From assembly GCA_964568885.1 (NCBI GenBank), contig CAZMSF010000011.1, positions 1 through 39,457 of the forward strand: a stretch of 39,457 nt of DNA. Reading direction: 5' to 3'. The translations under genes and the position numbers were made by a program. Source of the stretch: JAUSNA01 sp964568885. Lineage in GTDB: Bacteria; Patescibacteriota; Microgenomatia; Levybacterales; GWA1-39-11. The notes under the pieces are model-generated. The model worked only from the letters and a program-made list of their open reading frames with translations, made no database searches and was not told the origin of the DNA. The first letter of the stretch is position 1. Each line of letters begins with the position of its first letter. Below, piece after piece: positions 15,897 to 23,760 of the stretch.

Positions 15897-16886
15897 ATGA
15901 AGAAAAAAATAGCGATTTTTTGTGGTGGACCCTCTTCCGAGCACGAAGTTTCACTCAACAGTGCGAGAACAATTTTTAAACACCTGGATAATACAAAGTA
16001 TCAAATCACTATCTGCTATATCTCAAAAGAACTTAATGCAAAAGTGTTTAACGATATTGACCTTCTTGATACTGAGATAGTAACAAATACTTCTCTTGCA
16101 CAAGTATTGACCGGTCTTAAAGAGAAAGGGTATTTTGCTTTGCTTGCCGGTCTCCATGGGGAATTCGTAGAAGATGGAAGATTACAAGGACTTCTTGAAT
16201 TATTTTCAATCCCCTATTCGGGAAGCGGTGTTTCGGGAAGCGCTCTTGCGATGGACAAATACAGATCTTCACTTATTGCTTCAAAGATTCCACAACTGCG
16301 GATTCCTCCAACAGCGCTTATAAACGATTTTAGAAATATTGACGTTTCTGGCCTTCATTATCCCCTGATACTAAAACCGAATACGCTTGGCTCGAGTGTT
16401 GGCGTATACATAGTAAAGAACATCAAAGAGTTAAAAGATGCATTGGAAATATCGACAAAAAAGCTTGGTTTAAATGAAATCTTGGTTCAGGAATGCATCG
16501 AAAATGCTGTAGAATTAAGTTGCGGCTGCCTGCAAAAGAAAAATGGAAAATTTATAGATATTCCTCCTATCGAAATCAGACCCAAGCAAACATTTTTCGA
16601 TTATGCGTCTAAATATGAAATTGGGGGGTCCGAAGAAATAACTCCACCTGTTTCTATTTCTAAAATCATGTCAAATAAAATTTCCAAAGTTACAAATCTT
16701 CTTCACACCTATTTGGGACTGCAAACCTACTCCCGGTCCGATTTTCTAGTAAAAAATGGAGAGATATATTATCTTGAAACCAATACCCTCCCCGGAATGA
16801 CAGCAACATCACTGCTTCCCCAAGAAGCAAAGGAAGCAGGCATCCAATTCCCGGTACTACTCGACTTTCTTATAGAAAATTCATGA
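15897..16886 (+). CDS. ddl: D-alanine--D-alanine ligase
   Basis: The 329-residue ATP-grasp enzyme joins two D-Ala molecules for the peptidoglycan stem. Seen: FCGGPSSEHEVSLNSA at the N-terminus, LHGEFVEDGRLQGLLE, PYSGSGVSGSALAMDK, LKPNTLGSSVGV (ATP site), and the metal-binding end YYLETNTLPGMTATSLLP. Length is normal. TYSRSD stands in the usual C/YaRvDF segment. It follows the VanW-type gene and its stop overlaps the next ATG (ATGA), so the three are likely one transcript. Its presence shows the cell makes or edits peptidoglycan precursors. Confidence 0.96.
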   Translation: MKKKIAIFCGGPSSEHEVSLNSARTIFKHLDNTKYQITICYISKELNAKVFNDIDLLDTEIVTNTSLAQVLTGLKEKGYFALLAGLHGEFVEDGRLQGLLELFSIPYSGSGVSGSALAMDKYRSSLIASKIPQLRIPPTALINDFRNIDVSGLHYPLILKPNTLGSSVGVYIVKNIKELKDALEISTKKLGLNEILVQECIENAVELSCGCLQKKNGKFIDIPPIEIRPKQTFFDYASKYEIGGSEEITPPVSISKIMSNKISKVTNLLHTYLGLQTYSRSDFLVKNGEIYYLETNTLPGMTATSLLPQEAKEAGIQFPVLLDFLIENS

Positions 16887-17362
16887 AAAAAGTTGTAGGC
16901 GACAACGAGATCTCAAAAATCAAATCAAAAAATATTGTCCTTGTCGGCGGGTGTTTTGACATAATCCATCCCGGTCATCTCAAATTTCTTGAACTTTCAA
17001 AACAGCAGGGAAAAACATTAGTCGTGCTCCTTGAAAGCGACGAACGGATAAGAGAGTTAAAAGGAAACGATAGACCGGTTAACTCACAAACCCGACGAGC
17101 AAAAAATTTAGCCAATCTTCGTTTTGTGGACTATGTGGTACTTCTCAATTCATCAACCTCATCCGAATATTACTATAACCTTGTAAAATTGCTTGAGCCT
17201 GATATAATTGCAGTGACTGCTGAAGACCCTTTGCTTTCGGTAAAAAAAGCTCAAGCAAAAATGGTATCCGGCAAAGTCGTTGAGGTGATGAAGAGGGACA
17301 TTCGACACTCTTCAACAGAATTGATAAAAACAAAAAAAACCATAAATGAAAGAAATACTTAG
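16883..17362 (+). CDS. Cytidylyltransferase-like nucleotidyltransferase (HIGH superfamily)
   Basis: The 159-residue product has the GGCFDIIHPGHLKFL signature (HxGH motif as HPGH) of the family holding glycerol-3-phosphate cytidylyltransferase, RfaE/HldE C-domain and archaeal FAD synthetase. A second typical region is RRAKNLANLRFVDYVVLL, followed by the conserved pocket helix (YYNLVKLLEPDIIAV). It should transfer CMP or AMP from an NTP to a phosphorylated substrate. Substrate cannot be read from the sequence: a sugar- or polyol-phosphate for envelope polymers fits the neighbouring ligase, flavin synthesis is an alternative. Translationally coupled to ddl by ATGA. Confidence 0.82.
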   Translation: MKKVVGDNEISKIKSKNIVLVGGCFDIIHPGHLKFLELSKQQGKTLVVLLESDERIRELKGNDRPVNSQTRRAKNLANLRFVDYVVLLNSSTSSEYYYNLVKLLEPDIIAVTAEDPLLSVKKAQAKMVSGKVVEVMKRDIRHSSTELIKTKKTINERNT

Positions 17363-17378
17363 TGAAACAAAGGATTTT

Positions 17379-17424
17379 TAGAATTAATAGAATTATGAAA
17401 AAAAACTTATTAGAATGAAAGGAG
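17379..17424 (+). promoter_or_regulatory. Repeated TAGAAT boxes and strong ribosome binding site before the DUF192 gene
   Basis: TAGAAT occurs three times in this AT-rich gap (379-384, 388-393, 411-416). One of the first two could be a -10 box. AAAGGAG at 418-424 is a strong Shine-Dalgarno sequence, ending 10 nt before the ATG at 17435. Confidence 0.4.
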
Positions 17425-17434
17425 ATTTTTCACA

Positions 17435-17905
17435 ATGAAAAAAATACTTATCGCATACGGAGTTTTGGTACTGGTTGTTGTGCTTCTGGCCTTTGCGAAA
17501 TTTAAGGGTTTTAATTTCATGTCCAATTTTGGAAGTAAAACCGCTGCAATAAATGGACATTCGTACAACCTGCTCATCGCAAACGATGATAAGAGTAGAC
17601 AAGTAGGTCTCTCAAATAGAAAATCGCTCGACAAAAATACCGGGATGCTTTTCATTTTTCCTGAAAAAGGAAAATATAGTTTCTGGATGAAAAATACACA
17701 AATTCCTTTAGACATGATTTGGATAAATGACAATAAAGTTGTTTACATTGAGAAAAACACACCTCCTCAAGCCGGAAAAAATGACAATCTTCCTATATAT
17801 ACCCCTACTTCAGAGGCAAATTATGTTTTGGAAATAAATGGTGGAGAAGTGGATAAATACAAATTTAAGACTGGAGACACTGTAACTCTAAAAGGCATCA
17901 AATAA
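17435..17905 (+). CDS. DUF192 family protein, membrane-anchored
   Basis: The 156-residue product has an N-terminal hydrophobic helix (about residues 3-20) followed by a DUF192 domain. Recognisable parts are RQVGLSNRKSLDKNTGMLF, the KYSFWMKNTQIPLDMIWI core and YVLEINGGEV near the end. The family is common in bacteria and archaea as a small exported beta-barrel domain, with no agreed function. The ATG is set by AAAGGAG at 17418-17424. It lies 14 nt before tsaD and is probably transcribed with it. Confidence 0.88.
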   Translation: MKKILIAYGVLVLVVVLLAFAKFKGFNFMSNFGSKTAAINGHSYNLLIANDDKSRQVGLSNRKSLDKNTGMLFIFPEKGKYSFWMKNTQIPLDMIWINDNKVVYIEKNTPPQAGKNDNLPIYTPTSEANYVLEINGGEVDKYKFKTGDTVTLKGIK

Positions 17906-17919
17906 AGTATCTTCCCTAC

Positions 17920-18969
17920 ATGAGAATTCTTGCTATTGAATCGTCCTGTGATGAGACCAGCGCTTCTGTTCTGGAAGAGGTAAATCAAGAAATACACGTT
18001 CTTTCTCAGATCACTGCAACATCTCTTTCACTACATGCTGCAACCGGTGGAATAATTCCTGAAAACGCTGCACGAATGCAGGTAAAATTTATAATGCCTA
18101 CAATAATCGAGGCACTATTGAAATCAAGAAAAACAGAAGATGGAAAAAAAGATTGGGATACTGCGCGAGAGATATTAGATAAAGAAATAGATGCAATAGC
18201 GGTCACGTACGGGCCGGGACTTATCGGAAGTCTCTTGGTAGGTGTCGAAACGGCAAAGACGTTATCTTTCGCATTCGGAAAACCGCTCATCCCCATAAAC
18301 CACCTCCTTGCTCATATTTTCGCGAATTATATAAATAGGAAGAAGGATGAAATCACCTTCCCCTTTATCGGTCTTATAGTGTCTGGAGGCCATACCGATT
18401 TGGTATTTTTCAAAAATCCAAAAGACTATCGATGGCTTGGAGGAACAAGAGATGACGCCGCCGGGGAAGCGTTTGATAAGATAGGACGCCTTCTCAACCT
18501 CTCTTATCCCGCAGGACCCGAAATAGAATCAAGAGCATCAACGGTTGAGAAAACTACTATCAAATTCCATAGTCCAATAATTAACGAAGATAATTTTGAC
18601 TTTTCATTTTCCGGCCTTAAAACAGAAGTCATGAGGTTTGTTGAAAAAGGAGGACTAAATGAAACCCCGATAAACGAAATGTGCTATGCAACGCAAAAAG
18701 CGGTGCTTGATGTGCTTATCAAAAAAACCCTAAAAGCCTCCGAAATAAATAATTGCAAAACGATACTGGTTGGAGGAGGGGTCAGCGCAAATGCTTTTTT
18801 CCGTCACGAACTTACAAATAAAGCAGAACAATTAGGAATACAAACATTTTTTCCGGAAAAAGAATACTCTACAGACAACGGCGCAATGATAGGTGCATAT
18901 GCTCTACAGAATATTGCACCTGTTGACTGGAAAAAAGTATCTGCAAATCCGGAACTTTATTTTGCGTAA
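17920..18969 (+). CDS. tsaD: tRNA N6-threonylcarbamoyladenosine synthesis protein TsaD
   Basis: The 349-residue ASKHA-fold enzyme transfers the threonylcarbamoyl group from TC-AMP to A37 of ANN-reading tRNAs, with TsaB and TsaE in most bacteria. Seen: MRILAIESSCDETSASV, ATGGIIPENAAR, VTYGPGLIGSLLVG, the metal-binding His pair H-x3-H in INHLLAHIF, VSGGHTDLV, GEAFDKIGRLL, FSFSGLKTEV, LVGGGVSANAFFR and STDNGAMIG. All expected elements are present and length is normal. No tsaB or tsaE gene lies in the window. miaA, acting on the same position of other tRNAs, lies 8 kb away. Confidence 0.97.
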   Translation: MRILAIESSCDETSASVLEEVNQEIHVLSQITATSLSLHAATGGIIPENAARMQVKFIMPTIIEALLKSRKTEDGKKDWDTAREILDKEIDAIAVTYGPGLIGSLLVGVETAKTLSFAFGKPLIPINHLLAHIFANYINRKKDEITFPFIGLIVSGGHTDLVFFKNPKDYRWLGGTRDDAAGEAFDKIGRLLNLSYPAGPEIESRASTVEKTTIKFHSPIINEDNFDFSFSGLKTEVMRFVEKGGLNETPINEMCYATQKAVLDVLIKKTLKASEINNCKTILVGGGVSANAFFRHELTNKAEQLGIQTFFPEKEYSTDNGAMIGAYALQNIAPVDWKKVSANPELYFA

Positions 18970-19026
18970 CTCTTGCAAAACTCGTCGTAAGCTCGTATAC
19001 TCCCAATTTCAAGACAAAACCGTTGT

Positions 19027-19034
19027 GCTATACT
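19027..19034 (+). promoter_or_regulatory. Extended -10 promoter element upstream of topA
   Basis: TGCTATACT (19026-19034) matches an extended -10 (TGnTATAAT) in five of six hexamer bases. Its predicted start near 19041 is at the beginning of the central hairpin of the adjacent inverted repeat, and the outer arm of that repeat overlaps the -10 box. Confidence 0.4.
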
Positions 19035-19086
19035 CTTTCTTGCTGAATTTTTTGGGAAGCCCAAAAAATTAGCTTAGAAAAGAGTA
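19031..19086. repeat. 56-bp interrupted inverted repeat upstream of topA
   Basis: The central part is a perfect 11-bp stem with a 3-nt loop (AATTTTTTGGG, AAG, CCCAAAAAATT; 046-070). Outside it GCT/AGC pair after one bulged G, then CT/AG, then TACTCTTT (031-038) pairs with AAAGAGTA (079-086). About 24 bp in all. No T-run follows on either strand, so it is not a normal terminator. The rest of the 178-nt tsaD-topA gap holds only promoter-like boxes. Confidence 0.75.
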
Positions 19087-19117
19087 CACCCGACTTATTA
19101 ATTTTTGATAAAAAAGG

Positions 19118-19123
19118 TATACT
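19118..19123 (+). promoter_or_regulatory. Proximal -10 box for topA
   Basis: TATACT lies 24 nt before the topA ATG and predicts a leader of about 18 nt without a Shine-Dalgarno sequence. No convincing -35 box. Confidence 0.4.
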
Positions 19124-19147
19124 GGTTTTTGGCGTTTCGAAAACACT

Positions 19148-21178
19148 ATGAAAGACGTAATACTTGTTGAGAGTCCTACCAAAGCAAAGACGCTGAACCG
19201 CTTTTTAGCGGGTAAATTTACTGTTGTTGCGTCAATGGGACACATTCGGGATCTTCCCAAATCAAAGCTCGGAGTAGACGTGGAAAAAAATTTCGAACCT
19301 CAATACATTATTCCTCGTGATAAACAAAAGACGGTCAAATTATTAAAAGAATCGGTAAAAGGAGCAAAACTCATTATTCTTGCAACAGATCCAGACCGTG
19401 AAGGGGAAGCAATTTCTTTCCATCTACATGAAATTCTCAAAGAGGTAAATAAAAAAGCAGATTTTGAGAGGATAGTTTTTCATGAAATTACAAAAGGAGC
19501 AATTGACGAAGCGATGACACATAAACGAAAAATTGACTCTGACCTTGTAAATGCACAGACTGCCCGACGCGTTCTTGATAGAGTTGTCGGATACAAGCTG
19601 TCACCTATTTTATGGAAGAAAGTAAAACGTCATCTGTCCGCGGGAAGAGTCCAATCGGTAGCACTTCGTCTTATCGTTGAAAGAGAGAAGGAAATCCAAT
19701 CATTTAACGCTGACACGTTTTATCGAATGCTCCTTGATGTAAGCAAAAGTGGAGAGAAAAATTCTATTCAATTCGAATTAACCAAAATTAATAGTGAAAA
19801 ACTGGAAGAGTCAACGGAAATAAAATTGTACGACGGAACTTATAAATATACAAAGACCCGTTTATCAAAAACTCTAGCAGACGATATCCTCAAACAAATT
19901 GCAAAAATGGGACTGACCATAATCGACGTACAACAAAAAGAAACGCGCCGCTCGCCCTACCCCCCATTCACCACATCAACTCTTCAGCAGGCTGCATTTA
20001 GGAGATTTGGATATGCGGGAAAAAGGACAATGTCTCTGGCACAGAGGCTATATGAAGAGGGACATATTACCTATCACAGAACCGATTCTTTCAATTTATC
20101 GGACGTATTTTTAAAAGCTTCAAGAACTTTTATAGAAAAAGAGTATGGGAAAGATTATTTGTCTTCAAATGTAAAGATTTTTAAAACAAAGCAGAAATCA
20201 GCTCAGGAAGCACATGAAGCGATTAGGCCCGTGAATTTGGAAGTTAAAAAGGATGGAATTAAAGAGGAACTTGGAAATGATTTTGCAAATTTATATGATT
20301 TGATTTTCAGACGGGCAGTCGCGACTCAGATGTCCGACGCCATATTTGGTTCTACAAAATTGGTCGGTGAAATAAAACGTGATAAGACTTTTACTTTCGA
20401 AGCAAGCGGTAGCGTATTAAAATTTCCGGGTTTTTTGAAAGTGTATTCGGTTAAAGAAGAGGAAACCCAAATATTGCCCGAAATTATGGTGGAAGAAATT
20501 CTGGAATATAAAGATTCTGCAATCTCCGAGCATACTACTACTCCTCCACCCCGTTACAACGAGGCTTCTCTTGTTTCTTCTCTTGAAAAGCATGGGATAG
20601 GACGTCCATCAACATATGCTCCTATCATTTCTACATTGTATGACAGACTGTATGTAGAAAAAAACGAGGGACGTCTCAACCCAACCGGAATTGGAAATTC
20701 TGTTTCTGAATTTTTAGTCAAAAATTTTGCCAACATTGATGATATTCCTTTTACTGCAAGAATGGAGGAAGAGCTTGACGAAGTAGCCGAAGGGAAATTA
20801 AAGTGGCAGGAAATCTTAAAGGAATTCTATGGGTCTTTCGAAAAACAACTAAAACTTGCGGAAGGGGCAGAAGGAGTAAAAATTGAGCTTGAATATTCCG
20901 ATAGGCTTTGTCCGACCGATAGCGGAAGACTCATTGTAAGGCAATCCAAATATGGCAAATTCTTGGCATGCGAAAACTTCCCTAGCTGTCGGTTCACTGA
21001 GTCTCTTGTAGAGACTCTGGATGTGCCATGTCCAAAGGATGGCGGAAAAATTGTAATGAAAAAAACGAGAAAGGGAAGATCATTCTATGGGTGTTCCAAT
21101 TATCCAAATTGTGATTTTGCGGTTTGGAAGAAAGAAGACGTTTTAAAAGACCAATCCTCAAAAACAGCTTCAAATTAA
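19148..21178 (+). CDS. topA: DNA topoisomerase I
   Basis: The 676-residue type IA topoisomerase relaxes negative supercoils through a 5'-phosphotyrosine. Seen: TOPRIM domain with VESPTKAKTL and the DPDREGEAI acidic triad, AGRVQSVALRLI, catalytic Tyr309 in ITYHRTDS, EAHEAIRP, and the RYNEASLVSSLEKHGIGRPSTYA segment. Two C-terminal zinc-ribbon repeats begin LCPTDSG and PCPKDGG and end ENFPSC and SNYPNC. In both repeats the second Cys of the usual CPxCG knuckle is Asp, leaving three Cys each. It sits alone behind a long regulatory gap with an inverted repeat; the SpoU gene follows after one base. Confidence 0.97.
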   Translation: MKDVILVESPTKAKTLNRFLAGKFTVVASMGHIRDLPKSKLGVDVEKNFEPQYIIPRDKQKTVKLLKESVKGAKLIILATDPDREGEAISFHLHEILKEVNKKADFERIVFHEITKGAIDEAMTHKRKIDSDLVNAQTARRVLDRVVGYKLSPILWKKVKRHLSAGRVQSVALRLIVEREKEIQSFNADTFYRMLLDVSKSGEKNSIQFELTKINSEKLEESTEIKLYDGTYKYTKTRLSKTLADDILKQIAKMGLTIIDVQQKETRRSPYPPFTTSTLQQAAFRRFGYAGKRTMSLAQRLYEEGHITYHRTDSFNLSDVFLKASRTFIEKEYGKDYLSSNVKIFKTKQKSAQEAHEAIRPVNLEVKKDGIKEELGNDFANLYDLIFRRAVATQMSDAIFGSTKLVGEIKRDKTFTFEASGSVLKFPGFLKVYSVKEEETQILPEIMVEEILEYKDSAISEHTTTPPPRYNEASLVSSLEKHGIGRPSTYAPIISTLYDRLYVEKNEGRLNPTGIGNSVSEFLVKNFANIDDIPFTARMEEELDEVAEGKLKWQEILKEFYGSFEKQLKLAEGAEGVKIELEYSDRLCPTDSGRLIVRQSKYGKFLACENFPSCRFTESLVETLDVPCPKDGGKIVMKKTRKGRSFYGCSNYPNCDFAVWKKEDVLKDQSSKTASN

Positions 21179-21179
21179 C

Positions 21180-21728
21180 ATGGATATTACAAAATTAGGA
21201 GCAGAAGAGCTTCGTGTTATAACCCCCACAGAAGAACAATTGGAAAAAGTAAAATTGTCGCGAAGAGAAATTTATATCGTTCTTGATAATGTTCTTGATA
21301 CCTACAATATAGGAAGTGTTTTTAGACTTGCAGATGCAGTTGGCGCAAAAAAAATATTACTATGCAAAGGTTCCGAAACTCCGCCGAATTCCAGAATTCA
21401 AAAGGCATCGATAGGAACCTGGCAATGGGTCGAATGGGAATATTTTCCTGAAACTACGGATGCTATTAAAAGCTTAAAAATTAAGATTCCAAATATAAAA
21501 ATAGTCGGAGTGGAATTGGATCAAAGGGCGATTGATTATACGAAAGCTGATTATTCACTTCCCGTAGCGTTAGTTGTAGGACATGAATCCGACGGTGTCT
21601 CCTCCGAGGTCTTGGACCTTTGCGAACAAATAGTCCAGCTTCCACAACTCGGAATAAATAAATCTCTAAATGTCATGGTAAGTCTTGGTATTGTATTATA
21701 TGAGGTAATAGAGCAAATCACTTCCTGA
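21180..21728 (+). CDS. SpoU/TrmH-family RNA 2'-O-methyltransferase
   Basis: The 182-residue SPOUT methyltransferase shows the three family motifs: NIGSVFRLADAVGA (motif 1), ALVVGHESDGVS (motif 2, usually GNExxG) and LPQLGINKSLNVMVSLGIVLYE (motif 3), which build the trefoil knot and SAM site. Only the catalytic domain is present, with no N-terminal L30e-like substrate domain. It should methylate a ribose of tRNA or rRNA; the target cannot be assigned. The ATG lies one base after the topA stop, so the two are probably co-translated. The 3' end overlaps the convergent DUF2007-like gene by 11 bases. Confidence 0.9.
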   Translation: MDITKLGAEELRVITPTEEQLEKVKLSRREIYIVLDNVLDTYNIGSVFRLADAVGAKKILLCKGSETPPNSRIQKASIGTWQWVEWEYFPETTDAIKSLKIKIPNIKIVGVELDQRAIDYTKADYSLPVALVVGHESDGVSSEVLDLCEQIVQLPQLGINKSLNVMVSLGIVLYEVIEQITS

Positions 21729-21939
21729 GCCTTGTTGCCAAGAGTTTTGCAATTTTATTGATATCAGCCCTCTCAACGTATAGCTTGTATTTTAAAGGTA
21801 AACCATCTTTATCCATAGTTACCGAACCGATGGTTTGTTCTTTCATGTGTGCATCAAATCCCGCTCGCAACAATAAATTACAGGCCGACACTGCCCTTTC
21901 CTTATTGGAGAAGTAACGGATGCATCGTGGCTCACGCAT
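21718..21939 (-). CDS. Small DUF2007-like protein
   Basis: From the ATG at 21939 the frame encodes 73 residues: MREPRCIRYFSNKERAVSAC, a central LLRAGFDAHMKE, then a strand-rich part (LKYKLYVERADINKIAKLL) and a basic end. The order of strand, helix, strand and the AGF/DAH turn resemble the small DUF2007 signal-transducing-like domain; this is a resemblance only. The open frame continues to 22137, but that part lies opposite rmuC and is not used. TATAAT at 21949-21954 (minus) lies 9 nt before the ATG. Confidence 0.55.
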   Translation of the reverse strand: MREPRCIRYFSNKERAVSACNLLLRAGFDAHMKEQTIGSVTMDKDGLPLKYKLYVERADINKIAKLLATRLRK

Positions 21940-21973
21940 AGTGTTGATATTATATGGTAAAATATTGCTCACT
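21940..21973. promoter_or_regulatory. Divergent promoters, DUF2007-like gene / rmuC
   Basis: Minus-strand TATAAT (949-954) is 9 nt from the leftward ATG. Plus-strand TAAAAT (958-963) is 10 nt from the rightward GTG. The two -10 boxes are only 3 nt apart, so the promoters overlap almost completely. Confidence 0.5.
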
Positions 21974-22963
21974 GTGAATATAGACCTGCTCATCATATCT
22001 GCAATTTTAATCCTCGGATTTGGTATAGTTTTATTTTTTTTGAACAAGAAGCAGAATTCAAGCACCGATGCCACCCTTGTCGAATGGTTAAAATCAATGC
22101 AAAAAACTTTGGAGATAAATAACCAAACGGTTAACAAAACTCTTCAGGAAAATACCCACCAACTCAATCAAAGACTGGACAAAGCTGCCGAAGTAATTTC
22201 GGGTGTTCAAAAAAATATTGGCGAAATGTCCGAGATAGGCCGGAGCATGAAAAGTCTGCAGGATTTTTTACAGAGTCCAAAATTACGAGGAAATATTGGA
22301 GAACAAGTCTTAAAAGAATTGTTATCCCAAATGCTTCCAAAGCAAAGCTTTTATTTACAGTATAGTTTTAAATCAGGAAGTATTGTTGACGCAGCAATAA
22401 AAACAGAGGCAGGAATTATTCCAATTGATAGTAAATTTCCTATGGAAAATTTTAGAAAATTAAATAGTGATATTGATGAAAAAGAAAAAAAGATTGTTGA
22501 AAAAGAATTTGTGAATGATGTTAAGCATCACATCGATTCCATTTCCTCTAAATACATTCTCACCCATGAAGGAACAATCGATTTTGCTTTAATGTATATC
22601 CCTTCGGAATCTGTCTATTATGAAATCGTGAACAATCCAACCCTGTATGAATACTCATCTAAAAAACGCGTTTTGCCGGTGAGCCCGATGACATTTTATG
22701 CATTTTTGCGGTCAATTCTCGTAGGATTTGAGGGACAAAAGATTTCGCAGCAAGCGCACAAAATTCTATCAAGTCTCCGCTCCATACAGAAAGAATATTC
22801 AAAAGTCGGGGAGACTCTGGATACACTCCAGCGACATGTGAATAATTCCTACAATATGATGAACCAAGTAAATCAGGGGTTTTCGAAACTAGGACAACAG
22901 ATAGAAACTACAAATCAATTCGGAGAAGTTGAAGAAAACGAAGTAAAAAAAATTGAAAATTAA
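21974..22963 (+). CDS. rmuC: DNA recombination protein RmuC homologue
   Basis: About 329 residues from a GTG at 21974 (a TTG at 21965 is an alternative; the frame is open to 21920). An N-terminal membrane helix (IDLLIISAILILGFGIVLFFL) is followed by a coiled coil (about residues 35-85) and the RmuC domain with LRGNIGEQVLKELLSQML, IIPIDSKFPMENF, FALMYIPSESVYYEI and VSPMTFYAFLRSILVGF. The domain is related to restriction-endonuclease-like folds, and RmuC limits inversions at short repeats in E. coli. Anchoring in the membrane is usual. It converges on the ferredoxin-reductase-like gene with a 4-nt gap. Confidence 0.92.
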   Translation: MNIDLLIISAILILGFGIVLFFLNKKQNSSTDATLVEWLKSMQKTLEINNQTVNKTLQENTHQLNQRLDKAAEVISGVQKNIGEMSEIGRSMKSLQDFLQSPKLRGNIGEQVLKELLSQMLPKQSFYLQYSFKSGSIVDAAIKTEAGIIPIDSKFPMENFRKLNSDIDEKEKKIVEKEFVNDVKHHIDSISSKYILTHEGTIDFALMYIPSESVYYEIVNNPTLYEYSSKKRVLPVSPMTFYAFLRSILVGFEGQKISQQAHKILSSLRSIQKEYSKVGETLDTLQRHVNNSYNMMNQVNQGFSKLGQQIETTNQFGEVEENEVKKIEN

Positions 22964-22967
22964 CTTT

Positions 22968-23708
22968 TTAATATCCTTCAAATTCTTCTGCGATTATCTT
23001 TTCTTTCGGAACGTTCATCCCCTCGACCGTTTCTCTCAGCGCTTTTATCATAGCAGGAGGTCCCGAAATGAAATATTTTGATATTGAGATTTCCGATATA
23101 TATTTTTGTAGCATTTCCTCATTAATTCTTCCCTGTTCGCCATCCCAATTTCCGGTATTTAACCCCTCCCCTTCTGTTAATGTCGGTACGTACGCAAAGT
23201 TTTCCAAATGATTATTTGCATTTCGAAAAAAGTCATCAAATATCATTTCGTCTTTGGTTTTCCATGAGACAAATAAAATCATCGGTGTTTTAATATTTTT
23301 GTCCATGCAATAATTCACGATTGAATGATAGGGTGTAATTCCTATGCCACCGGCGAGGAAGACATGAGGGGACTCGTCTTTTTCATCAAAATTCAGATCA
23401 TCCCAAGGTCCGTTAAACTGTACCACTTCACCCTCTCGAAGATCATTTAGTTCCATTTTAAAACTGCTTTGGATAATCCTTGTTGTAATGGTAATAAATT
23501 CTTTATCGGTAGGGCTTGAGCTAATCGTAAACACTCTGCTGTCTCCCCTCTCATCAGGACTTTTAATATTAAGTTTCATTTCATAATACTGACCGGGAAC
23601 AAAATCGCGCTCCTCACCAGTTCTTTTGAAATAAAAAGTGAAGGTATCTTTTGTAAGTTGTTCCTTTTTGAAAAAGGGCAAATGGAATGATGTTTCGTTA
23701 TCAGACAT
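22968..23708 (-). CDS. FAD-dependent oxidoreductase (ferredoxin-NADP reductase type)
   Basis: About 246 residues from the ATG at 23708 (the frame reaches 23726). It begins with an FAD-binding barrel: FVPGQYYEMKL, then SRVFTISSSPTD (the RxYS-like FAD motif), GEVVQFNGPWDD, followed by an NAD(P) domain with VFLAGGIGITPYHSI, the ISKYFISGPPAMIKAL segment and the C-terminal EEFEGY (the usual E-x-F-x-G-Y ending). It passes electrons between NAD(P)H and a partner such as ferredoxin or flavodoxin. No partner gene is adjacent, and no fused ferredoxin domain exists. The shorter start is preferred because a TATTAA box lies 8 nt upstream. Confidence 0.9.
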   Translation of the reverse strand: MSDNETSFHLPFFKKEQLTKDTFTFYFKRTGEERDFVPGQYYEMKLNIKSPDERGDSRVFTISSSPTDKEFITITTRIIQSSFKMELNDLREGEVVQFNGPWDDLNFDEKDESPHVFLAGGIGITPYHSIVNYCMDKNIKTPMILFVSWKTKDEMIFDDFFRNANNHLENFAYVPTLTEGEGLNTGNWDGEQGRINEEMLQKYISEISISKYFISGPPAMIKALRETVEGMNVPKEKIIAEEFEGY

Positions 23709-23760
23709 ATTACTATTTAATACCATTTAGCCTCAAATTTCAAGTTGGAAATGTGCTACA

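Noticed and set aside
14413..16886. Vancomycin-resistance cluster (vanW plus ligase)
   Set aside because: The ligase has ordinary D-Ala-D-Ala features, and no vanH, vanX or two-component regulator is present. VanW proteins are common outside resistance clusters.
21000..21700. Possible programmed frameshift or pseudogene near topA/SpoU
   Set aside because: Both frames are complete with all motifs; the one-base gap is simple operon packing.
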